Shown here in pieces: positions 1-8,921 of a stretch of DNA of 64,000 nucleotides. The stretch comes from a bacterium 336/3 (GTDB taxonomy: Bacteria; Bacteroidota; Bacteroidia; Cytophagales; Thermonemataceae), in the NCBI GenBank assembly GCA_001281695.1, contig LJIE01000002.1, positions 124,001 to 188,000 of the forward strand, read 5' to 3'. Every line of letters starts with the position of its first letter. Within the stretch, counting starts at the first letter, position 1. The notes beneath the pieces were generated by a model that made no database searches, was not told the DNA's origin, and saw only the letters and a program-made list of their open reading frames with translations. The translations under genes were made by a program, and so were the position numbers.

Positions 1-446
1 GAGTGGATGGCTATTCTGTTTATCCAGAGTTAGATTTTGATATTCCTATTGGTAAAGGAGAAATAGGCACTTTGGGCGATTGTTGGGATAGAACATGGGT
101 TCGGATGCAAGAATGTTACGAATCCATCAAAATCATTCATCAGTGTATAGAAAAACTACAAAAAGAACATAAAAGAGATATAGAGTTTGATCCACAGGCA
201 GTTGTTCCAAAAAAAATACGCCCACAAGCAATGGATTTCTATATCCGAGCTGAAAATCCCAAAGGTGAATTAGGCTTCTTTTTTAGGGCTGATGGCAAAT
301 CGGATATTCCTTTTCGTTGTAAAGCCAGAAGTGCTTCTTTTTGTAATTTATCCGTTTTATCTGCTCTGAGTAAAGGAATTATGTTAGCAGATTTAATTGC
401 TATTGTAGGTTCTTTGGATTTGGTATTAGGTGAAGTAGATAGATAA
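1..446 (+). CDS. nuoD: NADH-quinone oxidoreductase subunit D, C-terminal part
   Basis: This is the C-terminal ~147 residues of the 49-kDa peripheral-arm subunit of respiratory complex I. The 5' end lies before the window, so the GTG at base 3 is probably an internal valine codon. The segment YSVYPELDFDIPIG, the PKGELGFFFRADG stretch, PFRCKARSASFCNL and the closing EVDR are hallmarks of NuoD/Nqo4, which lines the quinone-binding cavity with NuoB. No other nuo gene follows. The next gene on the strand is an unrelated phosphatase, and nuoH lies alone near 26 kb, so the complex I genes look dispersed here. Confidence 0.93.
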   Translation, partial: VDGYSVYPELDFDIPIGKGEIGTLGDCWDRTWVRMQECYESIKIIHQCIEKLQKEHKRDIEFDPQAVVPKKIRPQAMDFYIRAENPKGELGFFFRADGKSDIPFRCKARSASFCNLSVLSALSKGIMLADLIAIVGSLDLVLGEVDR

Positions 447-510
447 AAATTATAAAAAAATTGTGAATTTTTGAGATTTTTTGCATCTTAAATGAAAACT
501 ATTATACAAT

Positions 511-2571
511 TTGAAAAAATATATCTATTTCATTCTCATGATTTTTGTATTAGGAGCTTGTAATTTTTTACAAACTACGCCTAAATATGCAAGAAAAGGT
601 ATTATAGATTTATCCAAAGATTCTATTGAAAATGTAGCCTTAAATGGAGAATACTTTTTTGATTGGAATCAGGTACAACTCCCTTTCCAAATTAAGAATT
701 CGAATAATTTTCTTAATATTCCTGATGAGTGGAATAAATATGGTTATCCACCACAAGGCTTTGCTACTTATGGTTTAATCATTCAGTTACCTCCATCTAC
801 TCACAATTTATCTCTTAAATTACCAAATATAGCCACAGCTTATAATTTATGGATAAATAACAATTTATATTATAGCATGGGGAAACTTGCCACAAACCCT
901 GAAAAATCTGTAGCAAGTTATCAAAATACTATCATCTCTATTCCTGACAGTTTATTACAGCAAAAAACCTTGCAAATCACCTTGCAAATCAGTAATTATG
1001 AACACTTCAGAGGTGGTATTTACAACCCTATTTATTTGGGTAAAACAGATATTTTAAAAGCACAGAAAGAGTATGTCCAAGACTTCGAGTTATTTACTAT
1101 TGGAACTCTCGCATTTATGCTAATTTTTCATTTAATTTTATTTCTTTTTTTATCTAAAAAATATAATACAGAATCTTTATACTTAGTTTTATTATGTACT
1201 GTCATTATCATACGAGCTCTAATTATTAATGTAGGCTCTCAATATTGGTTTGTATTATTTCCTAATAGTAGTTTTGACTTTTTAATTTACTTAGAGTTTC
1301 AAGTAGCTTATAGTGTACCTCTGTTAATAGTAAGTTTTACAAATGCTTTGTTACCTAATATTTTATCAAAAAAAGTATTAAAAATTGCTAATATTCTTGG
1401 TTATGTCCTGATTTTATCTGCTTTATTACCTACTTCTACTTATTTATACTCTCTTCCTTTTCTTAATTTATTCTCTCTATTAGCTTATTTTATAGAGTTT
1501 TATTGTTGCATTATTGCTATCAAAAAAGGGATAAAAGAAGCTTATATAATTTTTGGAGCTTTTGCTTGTTCTTTTATATTTACTATGCTTGAAATTGCAC
1601 ATCATTCGGGATGGCTTCATTTGGTCTATGCAAATCTTTCTGCTTTAGGCATGATTATTTTTCTGTTTTTACAATCTTTTGTCATTTCTTTTCGTATCTC
1701 ACAAGCTTTCGAAAGAGCTTCTTATTTAAGTAAAAATTTAGAACAAGAAGTCGAAAAACGATTACAAGAACTTGAAATCAAAAATCAACAAATTGAGAAA
1801 GTAAATGAAAACATGATGGATAGTATTAGATATGCACAACGCATTCAAAATGCTACTTTACCAAGTGATAGGATTCTTAGTAAAAATTTAAGAGAATATT
1901 TTGTATTTTATCAACCAAGAGACATTGTAAGTGGCGATTTTTATTGGTTTCAAAATAGAGGAGATGATGTTTATGTAGCCCTTGCAGATTGTACAGGACA
2001 TGGCGTTCCAGGAGCTATTATGTCCGTAATGGGTAGTATAAGCCTTGATTATGCTTTTTTTAGAGAAGATTATAACGATGTATCTAATCTCCTTGCCTCA
2101 TTTGATCGGGAATTAGTGAAGCTCCTCAATAAAAATATAAATCCTCATGAAGAGCCTACTCAAGACGGAATTGTCATTGCTTTATGCAAAATTAATCTCA
2201 AAAGTAAAGAACTCTTTTATACAGCAGCCAATAGCCCTATTATTATCGTTAGAGAAGGTGTATTGATAGAGTTAAACCCTGACAGATATATTATTGGAGG
2301 AAACGTAGTAGAGTTTAAGCGTTTTACCAGTCAAAAAATGGACTTAAAGACTGGAGACATGATTTATCTTTTTTCTGATGGTTATTATGATCAATTTGGA
2401 GGGGATAAAAAGAAAAAGTACGGTACTCGGAAATTTAAAGAGTTTTTGCTACAACTTTCTACATTTCCTATATCAGAACAAAAAATAAATATCGAAACTG
2501 AGTTTGTTAATTGGAAAGGACGCTATGGGCAAATAGATGATGTACTTGTAATGGGTATAAAAATCACATAA
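511..2571 (+). CDS. 7TM-DISM sensor fused to SpoIIE-type PP2C phosphatase, lipoprotein signal
   Basis: Predicted membrane signalling phosphatase of 686 residues. The TTG at 511 gives a lipoprotein signal with LGAC and Cys17; the in-frame ATG at 538 would remove the basic start of the signal, so TTG is preferred. Residues ~20-185 look like a periplasmic 7TMR-DISMED2 beta domain. Residues ~190-400 hold about seven membrane helices. Residues ~400-435 form a charged coiled coil. From ~440 comes a SpoIIE/PP2C domain with SIRYAQRIQNA, PRDIVSGDFYWF, ADCTGHGVPGA and LFSDGYYDQFGG, which carry metal-binding aspartates. Such proteins usually dephosphorylate an anti-anti-sigma factor in response to an external ligand. 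The partner and ligand are not visible here. Confidence 0.85.
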   Translation: MKKYIYFILMIFVLGACNFLQTTPKYARKGIIDLSKDSIENVALNGEYFFDWNQVQLPFQIKNSNNFLNIPDEWNKYGYPPQGFATYGLIIQLPPSTHNLSLKLPNIATAYNLWINNNLYYSMGKLATNPEKSVASYQNTIISIPDSLLQQKTLQITLQISNYEHFRGGIYNPIYLGKTDILKAQKEYVQDFELFTIGTLAFMLIFHLILFLFLSKKYNTESLYLVLLCTVIIIRALIINVGSQYWFVLFPNSSFDFLIYLEFQVAYSVPLLIVSFTNALLPNILSKKVLKIANILGYVLILSALLPTSTYLYSLPFLNLFSLLAYFIEFYCCIIAIKKGIKEAYIIFGAFACSFIFTMLEIAHHSGWLHLVYANLSALGMIIFLFLQSFVISFRISQAFERASYLSKNLEQEVEKRLQELEIKNQQIEKVNENMMDSIRYAQRIQNATLPSDRILSKNLREYFVFYQPRDIVSGDFYWFQNRGDDVYVALADCTGHGVPGAIMSVMGSISLDYAFFREDYNDVSNLLASFDRELVKLLNKNINPHEEPTQDGIVIALCKINLKSKELFYTAANSPIIIVREGVLIELNPDRYIIGGNVVEFKRFTSQKMDLKTGDMIYLFSDGYYDQFGGDKKKKYGTRKFKEFLLQLSTFPISEQKINIETEFVNWKGRYGQIDDVLVMGIKIT

Positions 2572-2579
2572 ACAAAAAA

Positions 2580-2605
2580 CTCTTGCTATGAACAAGAGCT
2601 TTTTT
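2580..2605. terminator. Rho-independent terminator between convergent genes
   Basis: CTCTTG at 2580-2585 pairs with CAAGAG at 2593-2598 around a 7-nt loop, with an A run before and a T run after. It sits between the convergent genes ending at 2571 and 2613 and could serve both strands. Confidence 0.7.
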
Positions 2606-2612
2606 AGGTGTT

Positions 2613-3668
2613 CTATTTTATTTTAACATTTCCATATTTTGCTGTAACCTGAACTTTTGTATTTGTATTTCTACCGTATGTTCCTTTATAATAGGCTGAA
2701 GAGTTTTCAACTGTTTTATTCTGAATTGAGAATTTTTCTTTTTCTCCAACCAAAGAGCCATATTTCAAGTTCAATTCAAACTGGCAACCAGCATCTTCAT
2801 TAAAGTCAAGGCTACAATCACTATAACGAGCATCTATTGTAATATTTTGGCATCTCTTTTCTATTCCTTCTATTTTAAATGAACTATTGTAGGAGCCCTT
2901 CATATTCATAGATTTACCTAAATTTTTAATAATAAACTTACCCGCATAATCTGTCTCACCTTCTATTTGCTCTACACTCTCTATTTCTAAATTACCATAA
3001 GCATTATCTACATTCAGTGAATTTACTTTTCCTACTTCTGTATTAGAATAAGAATTTTTGAGTTTTATGTTACCAGCTTGTTCCAAATCCAAGTTACCAT
3101 AAGCTACATATATACTGCCTTCTTCTATGTAAGCAACCTGAGCATTTCCATATTTTACCTGTACAGCTTTTTCACTACTTCCTGTCAACTTTTCGGCTTT
3201 AATATTTCCATAAGATGTGTGTAGTGTTGTTTTGGATGAACAATTACCTACATAAGTATTGCCGTATTTGTTATAGACCTCCAATGGTGTTGTAGCTGGC
3301 ATATCAATGGTATAATTGATTTCAAAAGATGTTCTACCTCCCCAAGACCATCCACTCATATTAGATAGAAGGGTTTCAAATGCTATCAAATTACCTGATT
3401 GTGTAGTAGTTACAGATATTTTATCTAAGATTTCATCTGCTCTCTCCTTAGATGAAGCTTTTGCTATCATTTCAACTTTTACATTGATTTGGTTACTACT
3501 ATTTGTATTGATATGTACTTTTCCATAAGAATTTGTGATTTTCAAATTCATTCCACTTGCCGAATAACTTTTCTGTATAGTCTTTCGAGCTTCTTGGTCT
3601 TGAGCTTGTACTTGCAATGCAACTACCATGCTCAAAATAAAGGCGATTTTATATAATAACTTCTTCAT
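2613..3668 (-). CDS. Secreted DUF4097-like beta-helix protein
   Basis: A 351-residue exported protein with a Sec signal (residues 1-22, ending QVQAQ). The body is a run of short beta segments with YGN recurring about every 20 residues (YGNTYVG, YGNIKAE, YGNAQVA, YGNLDLE, YGNLEIE, YGSLVGE, YGNVKIK). This is typical of the DUF4097 or putative adhesin right-handed beta-helix family. Its start overlaps the anti-sigma gene by 20 bp, so it is the third gene of a sigma, anti-sigma and output-protein operon. Its function is unknown; a role in the cell envelope or in sensing through the anti-sigma factor is inference. Confidence 0.75.
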   Translation of the reverse strand: MKKLLYKIAFILSMVVALQVQAQDQEARKTIQKSYSASGMNLKITNSYGKVHINTNSSNQINVKVEMIAKASSKERADEILDKISVTTTQSGNLIAFETLLSNMSGWSWGGRTSFEINYTIDMPATTPLEVYNKYGNTYVGNCSSKTTLHTSYGNIKAEKLTGSSEKAVQVKYGNAQVAYIEEGSIYVAYGNLDLEQAGNIKLKNSYSNTEVGKVNSLNVDNAYGNLEIESVEQIEGETDYAGKFIIKNLGKSMNMKGSYNSSFKIEGIEKRCQNITIDARYSDCSLDFNEDAGCQFELNLKYGSLVGEKEKFSIQNKTVENSSAYYKGTYGRNTNTKVQVTAKYGNVKIK

Positions 3669-4263
3669 TTTTGTTTTCTTTTTGAGGTTTTGAATACTTT
3701 TCTAAAATTTCAATCTGTCTTTCTAAGATTTCGATTCGGAGCTTGAGATTCTGAATCATAGCGTTCGTAACTTGTTCGTGGTTGGGGTTTTTATAAAAAT
3801 CGATTTTTAACTGTTGATAAGTAGAGTCTAAAGCCCGAAAGTCTTTCTCAAATTCTCCTAAATTTTCAGGATTTAGTTTTTTTAACTCTTCTTTTTTCTG
3901 TTGAATCATAGAAGTGTAATACACTTCTACTTCTGCCAATTCAGGATTTACTTTTTTCAAATCCATTTGTGCAACGTTTATTTGTGTTTCCTCATTGGGA
4001 TTCATGTATTTGAATACTCCATAGCCTGCAAAAAGAAGTACAAATACGGCGGCAGCTCTCCATAAACTTTTATGACTAATTGTAACACTACCTCCTTGTT
4101 TTTGAGTATTTCCGAGCATTACAGGAGCTTTTTCTTCTGTTTTCTCTATTTTTTCGTCCAATTTTTGCTCGATTTTTGCCCACAAAGCATCTTCATTGTT
4201 CCACTCAAAAGAATCTTGTATGTTGTCTTTGTGGTTTTTTAGATATTTTTCTAACTCGTCCAT
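3649..4263 (-). CDS. Predicted transmembrane anti-sigma factor
   Basis: A 204-residue protein with an acidic N-terminal cytoplasmic segment (~1-65), one membrane helix at ~69-86, and a periplasmic coiled-coil tail rich in Lys and Glu (~100-200). It lies 11 bp downstream of an ECF sigma gene, overlaps the secreted DUF4097-like gene, and has the size and topology of a membrane anti-sigma factor. No zinc-binding ZAS motif (HxxxCxxC) is present, so it would be a non-zinc type. The assignment rests on gene context and topology and not on a recognised domain. Confidence 0.7.
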   Translation of the reverse strand: MDELEKYLKNHKDNIQDSFEWNNEDALWAKIEQKLDEKIEKTEEKAPVMLGNTQKQGGSVTISHKSLWRAAAVFVLLFAGYGVFKYMNPNEETQINVAQMDLKKVNPELAEVEVYYTSMIQQKKEELKKLNPENLGEFEKDFRALDSTYQQLKIDFYKNPNHEQVTNAMIQNLKLRIEILERQIEILEKYSKPQKENKNEEVII

Positions 4264-4274
4264 AACCTTCGTAT

Positions 4275-4823
4275 TTATAAATTTTCTAAAATTTCTTTTA
4301 ATTTTGCTTTTGCTCTATTCAACTGCGATTTTGATGTTGATTCAGTAATATTTAATACCTCTGCAATTTGTTTGTGACTATATTCTTCTATGAGGTATAA
4401 TGTCAACACTGTTCTAAATCCGTCTGGTAATAATTGTATAGCTTGATGTATTTTATTCAGTTTTTCTGATTCTGTTTCGGCTTGTTCTTGTTCTTTATCA
4501 CTATCATCTCTAAAATCATGTTTTTCTATATCCTGAAACTCTAAACGTCTTTTTTTGAGTAAATTTAAAGACTTATTAATCACTATTCTTTTTAACCAAG
4601 AGCCAAAAGTCGAATCTCCTTTAAAGGTATCTATCTTTTGAAAAGCATCTAAAAATGAATCTTGTAGTACATCTTCTGCTTCACCCTGATTGTTCAAAAT
4701 TCTCATAGCTACTCCAAACATTGCCTTTGCATACAGTTTGTAGAGCTCATACTGAGCTTTTCGGCTTCCTGTTCTACACTCTTCAACCAAGTGTTTATGA
4801 ATATCTATATATTCTGTATTCAA
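4275..4823 (-). CDS. ECF-family RNA polymerase sigma factor
   Basis: A 182-residue sigma-70 protein with only regions 2 and 4. Region 2 (~20-90) contains GEAEDVLQDSFLDAFQKID and SWLKRIVINKSLNLLKKRR, the core-binding and -10 recognition parts. Region 4 (~120-178) has LPDGFRTVLTLYLIEEYSH followed by a helix-turn-helix with ITESTSKSQLNRAKAKLKE. It is the first gene of a three-gene unit with a membrane anti-sigma factor and a secreted beta-helix protein, and it probably activates its own promoter, as most ECF systems do. The stress signal is not apparent. Confidence 0.92.
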   Translation of the reverse strand: MNTEYIDIHKHLVEECRTGSRKAQYELYKLYAKAMFGVAMRILNNQGEAEDVLQDSFLDAFQKIDTFKGDSTFGSWLKRIVINKSLNLLKKRRLEFQDIEKHDFRDDSDKEQEQAETESEKLNKIHQAIQLLPDGFRTVLTLYLIEEYSHKQIAEVLNITESTSKSQLNRAKAKLKEILENL

Positions 4824-5018
4824 GGTGCTTGTTGTTTGATTTCATACTAATGACAGACCTTTATTAAAAAGGTTGCATAAATTTCCTAAAAAATATTTTA
4901 ATCAGTAAAGTATCATACAAAATAATTTATAAAACATTAATTTATAACATATTAAAACTTGCAAATAAAAAACAAAACCATTTTACTATTTGGCTGTTAT
5001 TGTACTAAAACCTTTTTT

Positions 5019-6338
5019 ATGACAACAAAACAACCTATCCATATTTTTTGGTTTCGCAGAGATTTACGTTTACATGACAATATTGGTTTGTTTAATGCCT
5101 TGACAAGTACAAATCCAGTTTTACCCATTTTTATTTTTGATAAAAATATTCTTGATGCCTTAGAAGACAAAGAAGATAGACGCATTGCTTTCATTCATCA
5201 GGCTTTGATAGAAATACAAAAAGACTTATTGCCTTTGGGAAGCTCTTTAGAGGTATTTTATAGTACACCTTTAGAAGCATTTAAAACTCTAATAGAAAAA
5301 TATCACATCAAAGCTGTTTTCACAAACCACGATTACGAGCCTTATGCCAAACAACGAGATACAGAAATTCAAAACTTTTTAGATTCAAAAGGAATTATAT
5401 TTCAAACATTTAAAGATCAGTGCATTTTTGAAAAACAAGAAGTTTTGAGTAATACAGGTACTCCTTACACAGTTTTTACGCCTTATAGCAAAAAATGGAA
5501 GAGCTTGGTTACTTCTCACCATGTTCAGTCTTATGATGTAGAAAGTAATTTTGGAAATTTTTTCAAAACTGAAGAACTTTCTATACCCAGTATAACCGAA
5601 ATGGGTTTTAAATCACTCAAACAAGATTTTCCAAGTAAAATAGTTCGAGAAGAAATTTTACAGAATTATGCTGAAAAAAGGAACTTCCCTGCCATTGAAG
5701 GTACATCGAGATTGAGTGTACATCTCCGTTTTGGGACAATCAGTATCAGAGAATTGGCTCGAAAAGCTCAAAGCCTGAATGAATCGTTTCTAAATGAACT
5801 GATTTGGCGAGATTTTTATATGATGATTTTGTGGAATTTTCCTCATGCTGCCACCAATGCCTTCAGGGCTGAATATGAAAATATTGAATGGCGAAATAAC
5901 AAAGAAGAATTTGAAAAATGGTGCAACGGACAAACAGGCTACCCTATTGTAGATGCAGGTATGCGAGAACTCAACGAAACAGGTTTCATGCACAATCGTG
6001 TACGTATGATTGTAGCCAGCTTCCTGACTAAGCATTTACTCATTGATTGGCGTTGGGGTGAAACTTATTTTGCTAAAAAACTCCTTGATTTTGATTTGTC
6101 TGCCAACAATGGTGGCTGGCAGTGGGCAAGTAGCTCTGGCTGTGATGCAGCTCCTTATTTCAGAATATTTAACCCTACTGAACAAACCAAAAAATTTGAC
6201 CCTCAGCTTACTTATATCAAGCGTTGGGTCAAAGAATTGAGTGATTTTTCATACCCAAAACCCATTGTAGAGCATACTTTTGCAAGACAAAGAGCATTGG
6301 ATACTTATAAAAAAGGTTTGGAGAAAAGTAAGAATTAA
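5019..6338 (+). CDS. Cryptochrome/photolyase family protein, probable CPD photolyase
   Basis: A 439-residue DNA photolyase. The ATG at 5019 is chosen over an upstream TTG at 4959 because homologues begin shortly before HIFWFRRDLRLHDN. The N-terminal alpha/beta antenna-binding domain spans ~1-130 and the helical FAD domain ~200-430. The latter contains ELIWRDFYMMILWNFP, MHNRVRMIVASFLTKHLL, DLSANNGGWQWASSSGCDA and YFRIFNP. These carry FAD-contacting Asn/Asp residues and tryptophans of the electron-transfer chain, as in class I CPD photolyases. It is a single gene. Cryptochrome function cannot be excluded from sequence alone. Confidence 0.9.
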   Translation: MTTKQPIHIFWFRRDLRLHDNIGLFNALTSTNPVLPIFIFDKNILDALEDKEDRRIAFIHQALIEIQKDLLPLGSSLEVFYSTPLEAFKTLIEKYHIKAVFTNHDYEPYAKQRDTEIQNFLDSKGIIFQTFKDQCIFEKQEVLSNTGTPYTVFTPYSKKWKSLVTSHHVQSYDVESNFGNFFKTEELSIPSITEMGFKSLKQDFPSKIVREEILQNYAEKRNFPAIEGTSRLSVHLRFGTISIRELARKAQSLNESFLNELIWRDFYMMILWNFPHAATNAFRAEYENIEWRNNKEEFEKWCNGQTGYPIVDAGMRELNETGFMHNRVRMIVASFLTKHLLIDWRWGETYFAKKLLDFDLSANNGGWQWASSSGCDAAPYFRIFNPTEQTKKFDPQLTYIKRWVKELSDFSYPKPIVEHTFARQRALDTYKKGLEKSKN

Positions 6339-6339
6339 G

Positions 6340-6783
6340 CTAGTCTCCTATTTCCATATAAAGCGATTCTTCTTCTTTGTCATCAACATAAACTCGTAGT
6401 CTATAAATACCTTCTTTAGGAAAATTTACTTTCAATATTGATTGGTGAGCATAAACAGCTTGTTTTTTAAACAGAGAAAATGGATTTTGTCTATCACTAT
6501 TGTCTATGATTTTTTCTCCTGTGGCGTCATTTTCTAAAGTAATATAAAATTTATGCACTTGATTTAAACTATAATTTTGAAATCGTATATATGCTATAAA
6601 TTTTACCGTTGAACCTACTGCATTTGCACTAAACCCTGTAAAAACGTTATTTATTTGAGTATTTCCTCTTTCATTTTCTTTTACTTCACTACACAAAACA
6701 ACGGAACAACTTCCTTTACTTTGTCCAAAACTTAAATCATTGATTAATAAAATGATCGCTCCAAGTAAAAATATTTTTTTCAT
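6340..6783 (-). CDS. Secreted small beta-sandwich protein, unknown function
   Basis: A 147-residue exported protein with a Sec signal ending at LSFGQ (~21). The body is beta-rich (TQINNVFTGFSA, STVKFIAYIRFQN) and ends with GIYRLRVYVDDKEEESLYM. That pattern resembles DUF6941-type proteins, but the match is by eye only. It stops one base after the convergent photolyase stop and stands alone. I do not recognise a function. Confidence 0.6.
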   Translation of the reverse strand: MKKIFLLGAIILLINDLSFGQSKGSCSVVLCSEVKENERGNTQINNVFTGFSANAVGSTVKFIAYIRFQNYSLNQVHKFYITLENDATGEKIIDNSDRQNPFSLFKKQAVYAHQSILKVNFPKEGIYRLRVYVDDKEEESLYMEIGD

Positions 6784-6899
6784 AATGTATTTGGTTTATT
6801 TTCTTCAAAATAATACCAAAATTCTAATTTGTCATTCCTATATTTAATGAAAGCCTTCTCTAAATTTATGAAAGTATAGTTTTTGAGTTTAAATTATTT

Positions 6900-7475
6900 T
6901 TACTCTAGATTTTTCATTTTATTTAACATTTGTAGCTCTTTTTTAAGAAATCTAAATAGTAAGAAAGCAAAAACACTTAAAAATATTGTTCCACTAATTA
7001 AAACATATAAATAGAACCCAGAAGAAAGGTATTTCTTGAATATGGGTAAAAGTATTATAAAACCTATTACATAAGTGATGTAAATTATTGGAGTAAAAAT
7101 AATATGTACTTGTTTTCTCCATGTATAAAACACATCCATTTGTCTGCTAAACTCATCTACAGTTTGATGTAACCTTATTTTCTTAAGTTTTTGAGAGCTT
7201 ATCCACTCCAAAAACACCCTTATAATCAATGAGCCTATCATGAGAGATAAACCCAAGCCCATCATGCCTATTTGATGAGCTGAAACCCAAACAAAATACC
7301 AAACTAATATACAAGCTGTCAGTGATAAAATAATTATTGTAGATATATGATTTATTTTAACTTTTTGCAGTTTGGATTCTGCTTTTTTAATAATATCTGA
7401 AGCATCTTTTATATTTTTTTCTTCATTTTGTTTATTCCAAAGGTTTTGTAAATTATCAAACGTTTCCATGTACAC
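6900..7475 (-). CDS. Four-helix membrane protein in sigma operon, possible anti-sigma
   Basis: A 191-residue protein with a cytoplasmic N-terminal helix (~1-40), two membrane helices at ~43-65 and ~70-90, a charged loop, and two more near ~125-150 and ~155-178. ATG at 7475 or 7469 would both work. The start overlaps the end of the upstream ECF sigma gene by 20 bp, which implies translational coupling. By position it may act as the membrane regulator of that sigma factor, but no known anti-sigma domain is recognised. Confidence 0.65.
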   Translation of the reverse strand: MYMETFDNLQNLWNKQNEEKNIKDASDIIKKAESKLQKVKINHISTIIILSLTACILVWYFVWVSAHQIGMMGLGLSLMIGSLIIRVFLEWISSQKLKKIRLHQTVDEFSRQMDVFYTWRKQVHIIFTPIIYITYVIGFIILLPIFKKYLSSGFYLYVLISGTIFLSVFAFLLFRFLKKELQMLNKMKNLE

Positions 7476-7947
7476 AATTTGTTAAAGTGTTCTTAATTCT
7501 ATGAATTTTTACACGAAGATTTTCTTCTGTAATACCCATAATATCAGCAATTTGAGAATATTCTACTCCTTCTAAAACCATTAAAATAATGGCTTTTTCT
7601 TTTTCTTGAAGTTTATGGATACAAACATACATCTGTTGTAATTTTTCTTCCTCTTCCGAAGAGTATGCTTCATGAGCTATATGAGGCATTTTTTCGGTTT
7701 TTACTTCTTTTTTGGTAGATTGTTTTCGCAGATGAAGCAAACAAGTATTTACTGATATTCGGTATATCCAAGTACTCACATTTGCTTCACCTCGAAAAGA
7801 GTCCAAATATTCCCAAACTTTGATAAATACATCTTGTGTAATATCCGAAGCAAGTTCTTCATTACCATTCATATAGCCCTTACATAACCGAAAGACTTTT
7901 GAATAATGTTGGTTGAATATTTCGTTAAAAAGTTCTTGTTTATTCAC
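7456..7947 (-). CDS. ECF-family RNA polymerase sigma factor
   Basis: A 163-residue sigma factor. Region 2 (~10-80) includes ELASDITQDVFIKVWEYLD and STWIYRISVNTCLLHLRKQ. Region 4 (~105-160) includes EKEKAIILMVLEGVEYSQI and ITEENLRVKIHRIKNTL as helix-turn-helix. It lies 4 bp after an exported alpha/beta hydrolase gene and overlaps a membrane protein gene by 20 bp, so the three are almost certainly co-transcribed. It is only distantly similar to the sigma factor at 4275-4823, so these are separate systems. Confidence 0.92.
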   Translation of the reverse strand: MNKQELFNEIFNQHYSKVFRLCKGYMNGNEELASDITQDVFIKVWEYLDSFRGEANVSTWIYRISVNTCLLHLRKQSTKKEVKTEKMPHIAHEAYSSEEEEKLQQMYVCIHKLQEKEKAIILMVLEGVEYSQIADIMGITEENLRVKIHRIKNTLTNCVHGNV

Positions 7948-7951
7948 TTTG

Positions 7952-8785
7952 CTATAAAATTTCTTTCAGTTTTTTCATAAACCATTCAGGTTGGTCATAC
8001 ATTACAAAATGTGCTGCATTTTCTGCATAATGTATTTTTACTGAGGGTAATTTTTCATATTGAGTATTGTATGTTTTCTGAACTGTTGCCAAATCAGGGC
8101 TTGTAGCTGCAAGTATTGTAACAGGAACAGATATTTTAGCAATATCTTCTCTCAAATCGAGGTTTAACATATCTACATAACTATAAATGTATGTTTTCCT
8201 ATCTATCATGTTCATCCAGTTTGTAATTATAGGCTGTTTTTCTTTATTTTTACACATAAAGCCTATCATTTGTTTGTTCATGTTTTCAAAAGCCGTTTTA
8301 TCCATTTCTATCATCATTTTATTACGAGGGTTATCATAAGGTATTTTTTCACCTTTGTAATTGGGTATCATCAGGGCTGCTGAACAAGGCAGAGCATCTA
8401 CAAGAATCAATTGTTTGAACATTTCTTTTTCTAAAGAAGCAAGCCACAAACTAAGCGTTCCACCTAAGCTATGCCCTACAAGTGTAGGTTTTTTAAGTTT
8501 TTTTGTTTTCACATACTGAATTACTTCATCTTTAATGGTAGAGAACCAAGGTGTTTCGATAGCTGGAACACCTCCAAAGCCTGCAAAAGTAAAAATATGA
8601 CATTCGTTTGTCTTAGAAAGTTCGGCAACAGTTTCATTCCAAAGTTCGCCAGAACAACCAAAACCTGCAAATAATAAAATGGGGGTTCCTTTTCCTTTTA
8701 CAGTTACTTGAAAAGAAGTTTGAGCATTTGTTTTTAGAACAAGGGAAACCAAAATGAGAGCGAAAGCCAAAAATCTGTTTTTCAT
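7952..8785 (-). CDS. Exported alpha/beta hydrolase
   Basis: A 277-residue alpha/beta-hydrolase fold enzyme with a Sec signal ending at KTNAQ (~22). The nucleophile elbow is VGHSLGGT with Ser106, the oxyanion region is FAGFGCSGELW, and the catalytic His lies in AENAAHFVMYDQPEWF near residue 259. The acid is probably the Asp in AATSPDLAT. It resembles periplasmic esterases or lipases of the AB_hydrolase_1 type; the substrate is unknown. It is the first gene of a unit with an ECF sigma factor 4 bp downstream, an unusual pairing that may link envelope esterase activity to sigma control. Confidence 0.8.
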   Translation of the reverse strand: MKNRFLAFALILVSLVLKTNAQTSFQVTVKGKGTPILLFAGFGCSGELWNETVAELSKTNECHIFTFAGFGGVPAIETPWFSTIKDEVIQYVKTKKLKKPTLVGHSLGGTLSLWLASLEKEMFKQLILVDALPCSAALMIPNYKGEKIPYDNPRNKMMIEMDKTAFENMNKQMIGFMCKNKEKQPIITNWMNMIDRKTYIYSYVDMLNLDLREDIAKISVPVTILAATSPDLATVQKTYNTQYEKLPSVKIHYAENAAHFVMYDQPEWFMKKLKEIL

Positions 8786-8884
8786 AAAAAATGATGTTTT
8801 AGTTAAATTTTCTCTTTGGATACATCACTTTCTATATTGTTACAGATTTTTTTTAAAATTTTTAATTTTTTTTTAATAAAGCAT

Positions 8885-8920
8885 AAAAAAAGCTGTTCAT
8901 TTTACCAGAACAGCTTTTTT
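8885..8920 (-). terminator. Strong intrinsic terminator after the TPR gene
   Basis: AAAAAAGCTGTTC at 8885-8897 is perfectly complementary to GAACAGCTTTTTT at 8908-8920, with a 10-nt loop. It starts 2 bp past the stop of the TPR gene transcribed leftward. Confidence 0.85.
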
Positions 8921-8921
8921 A

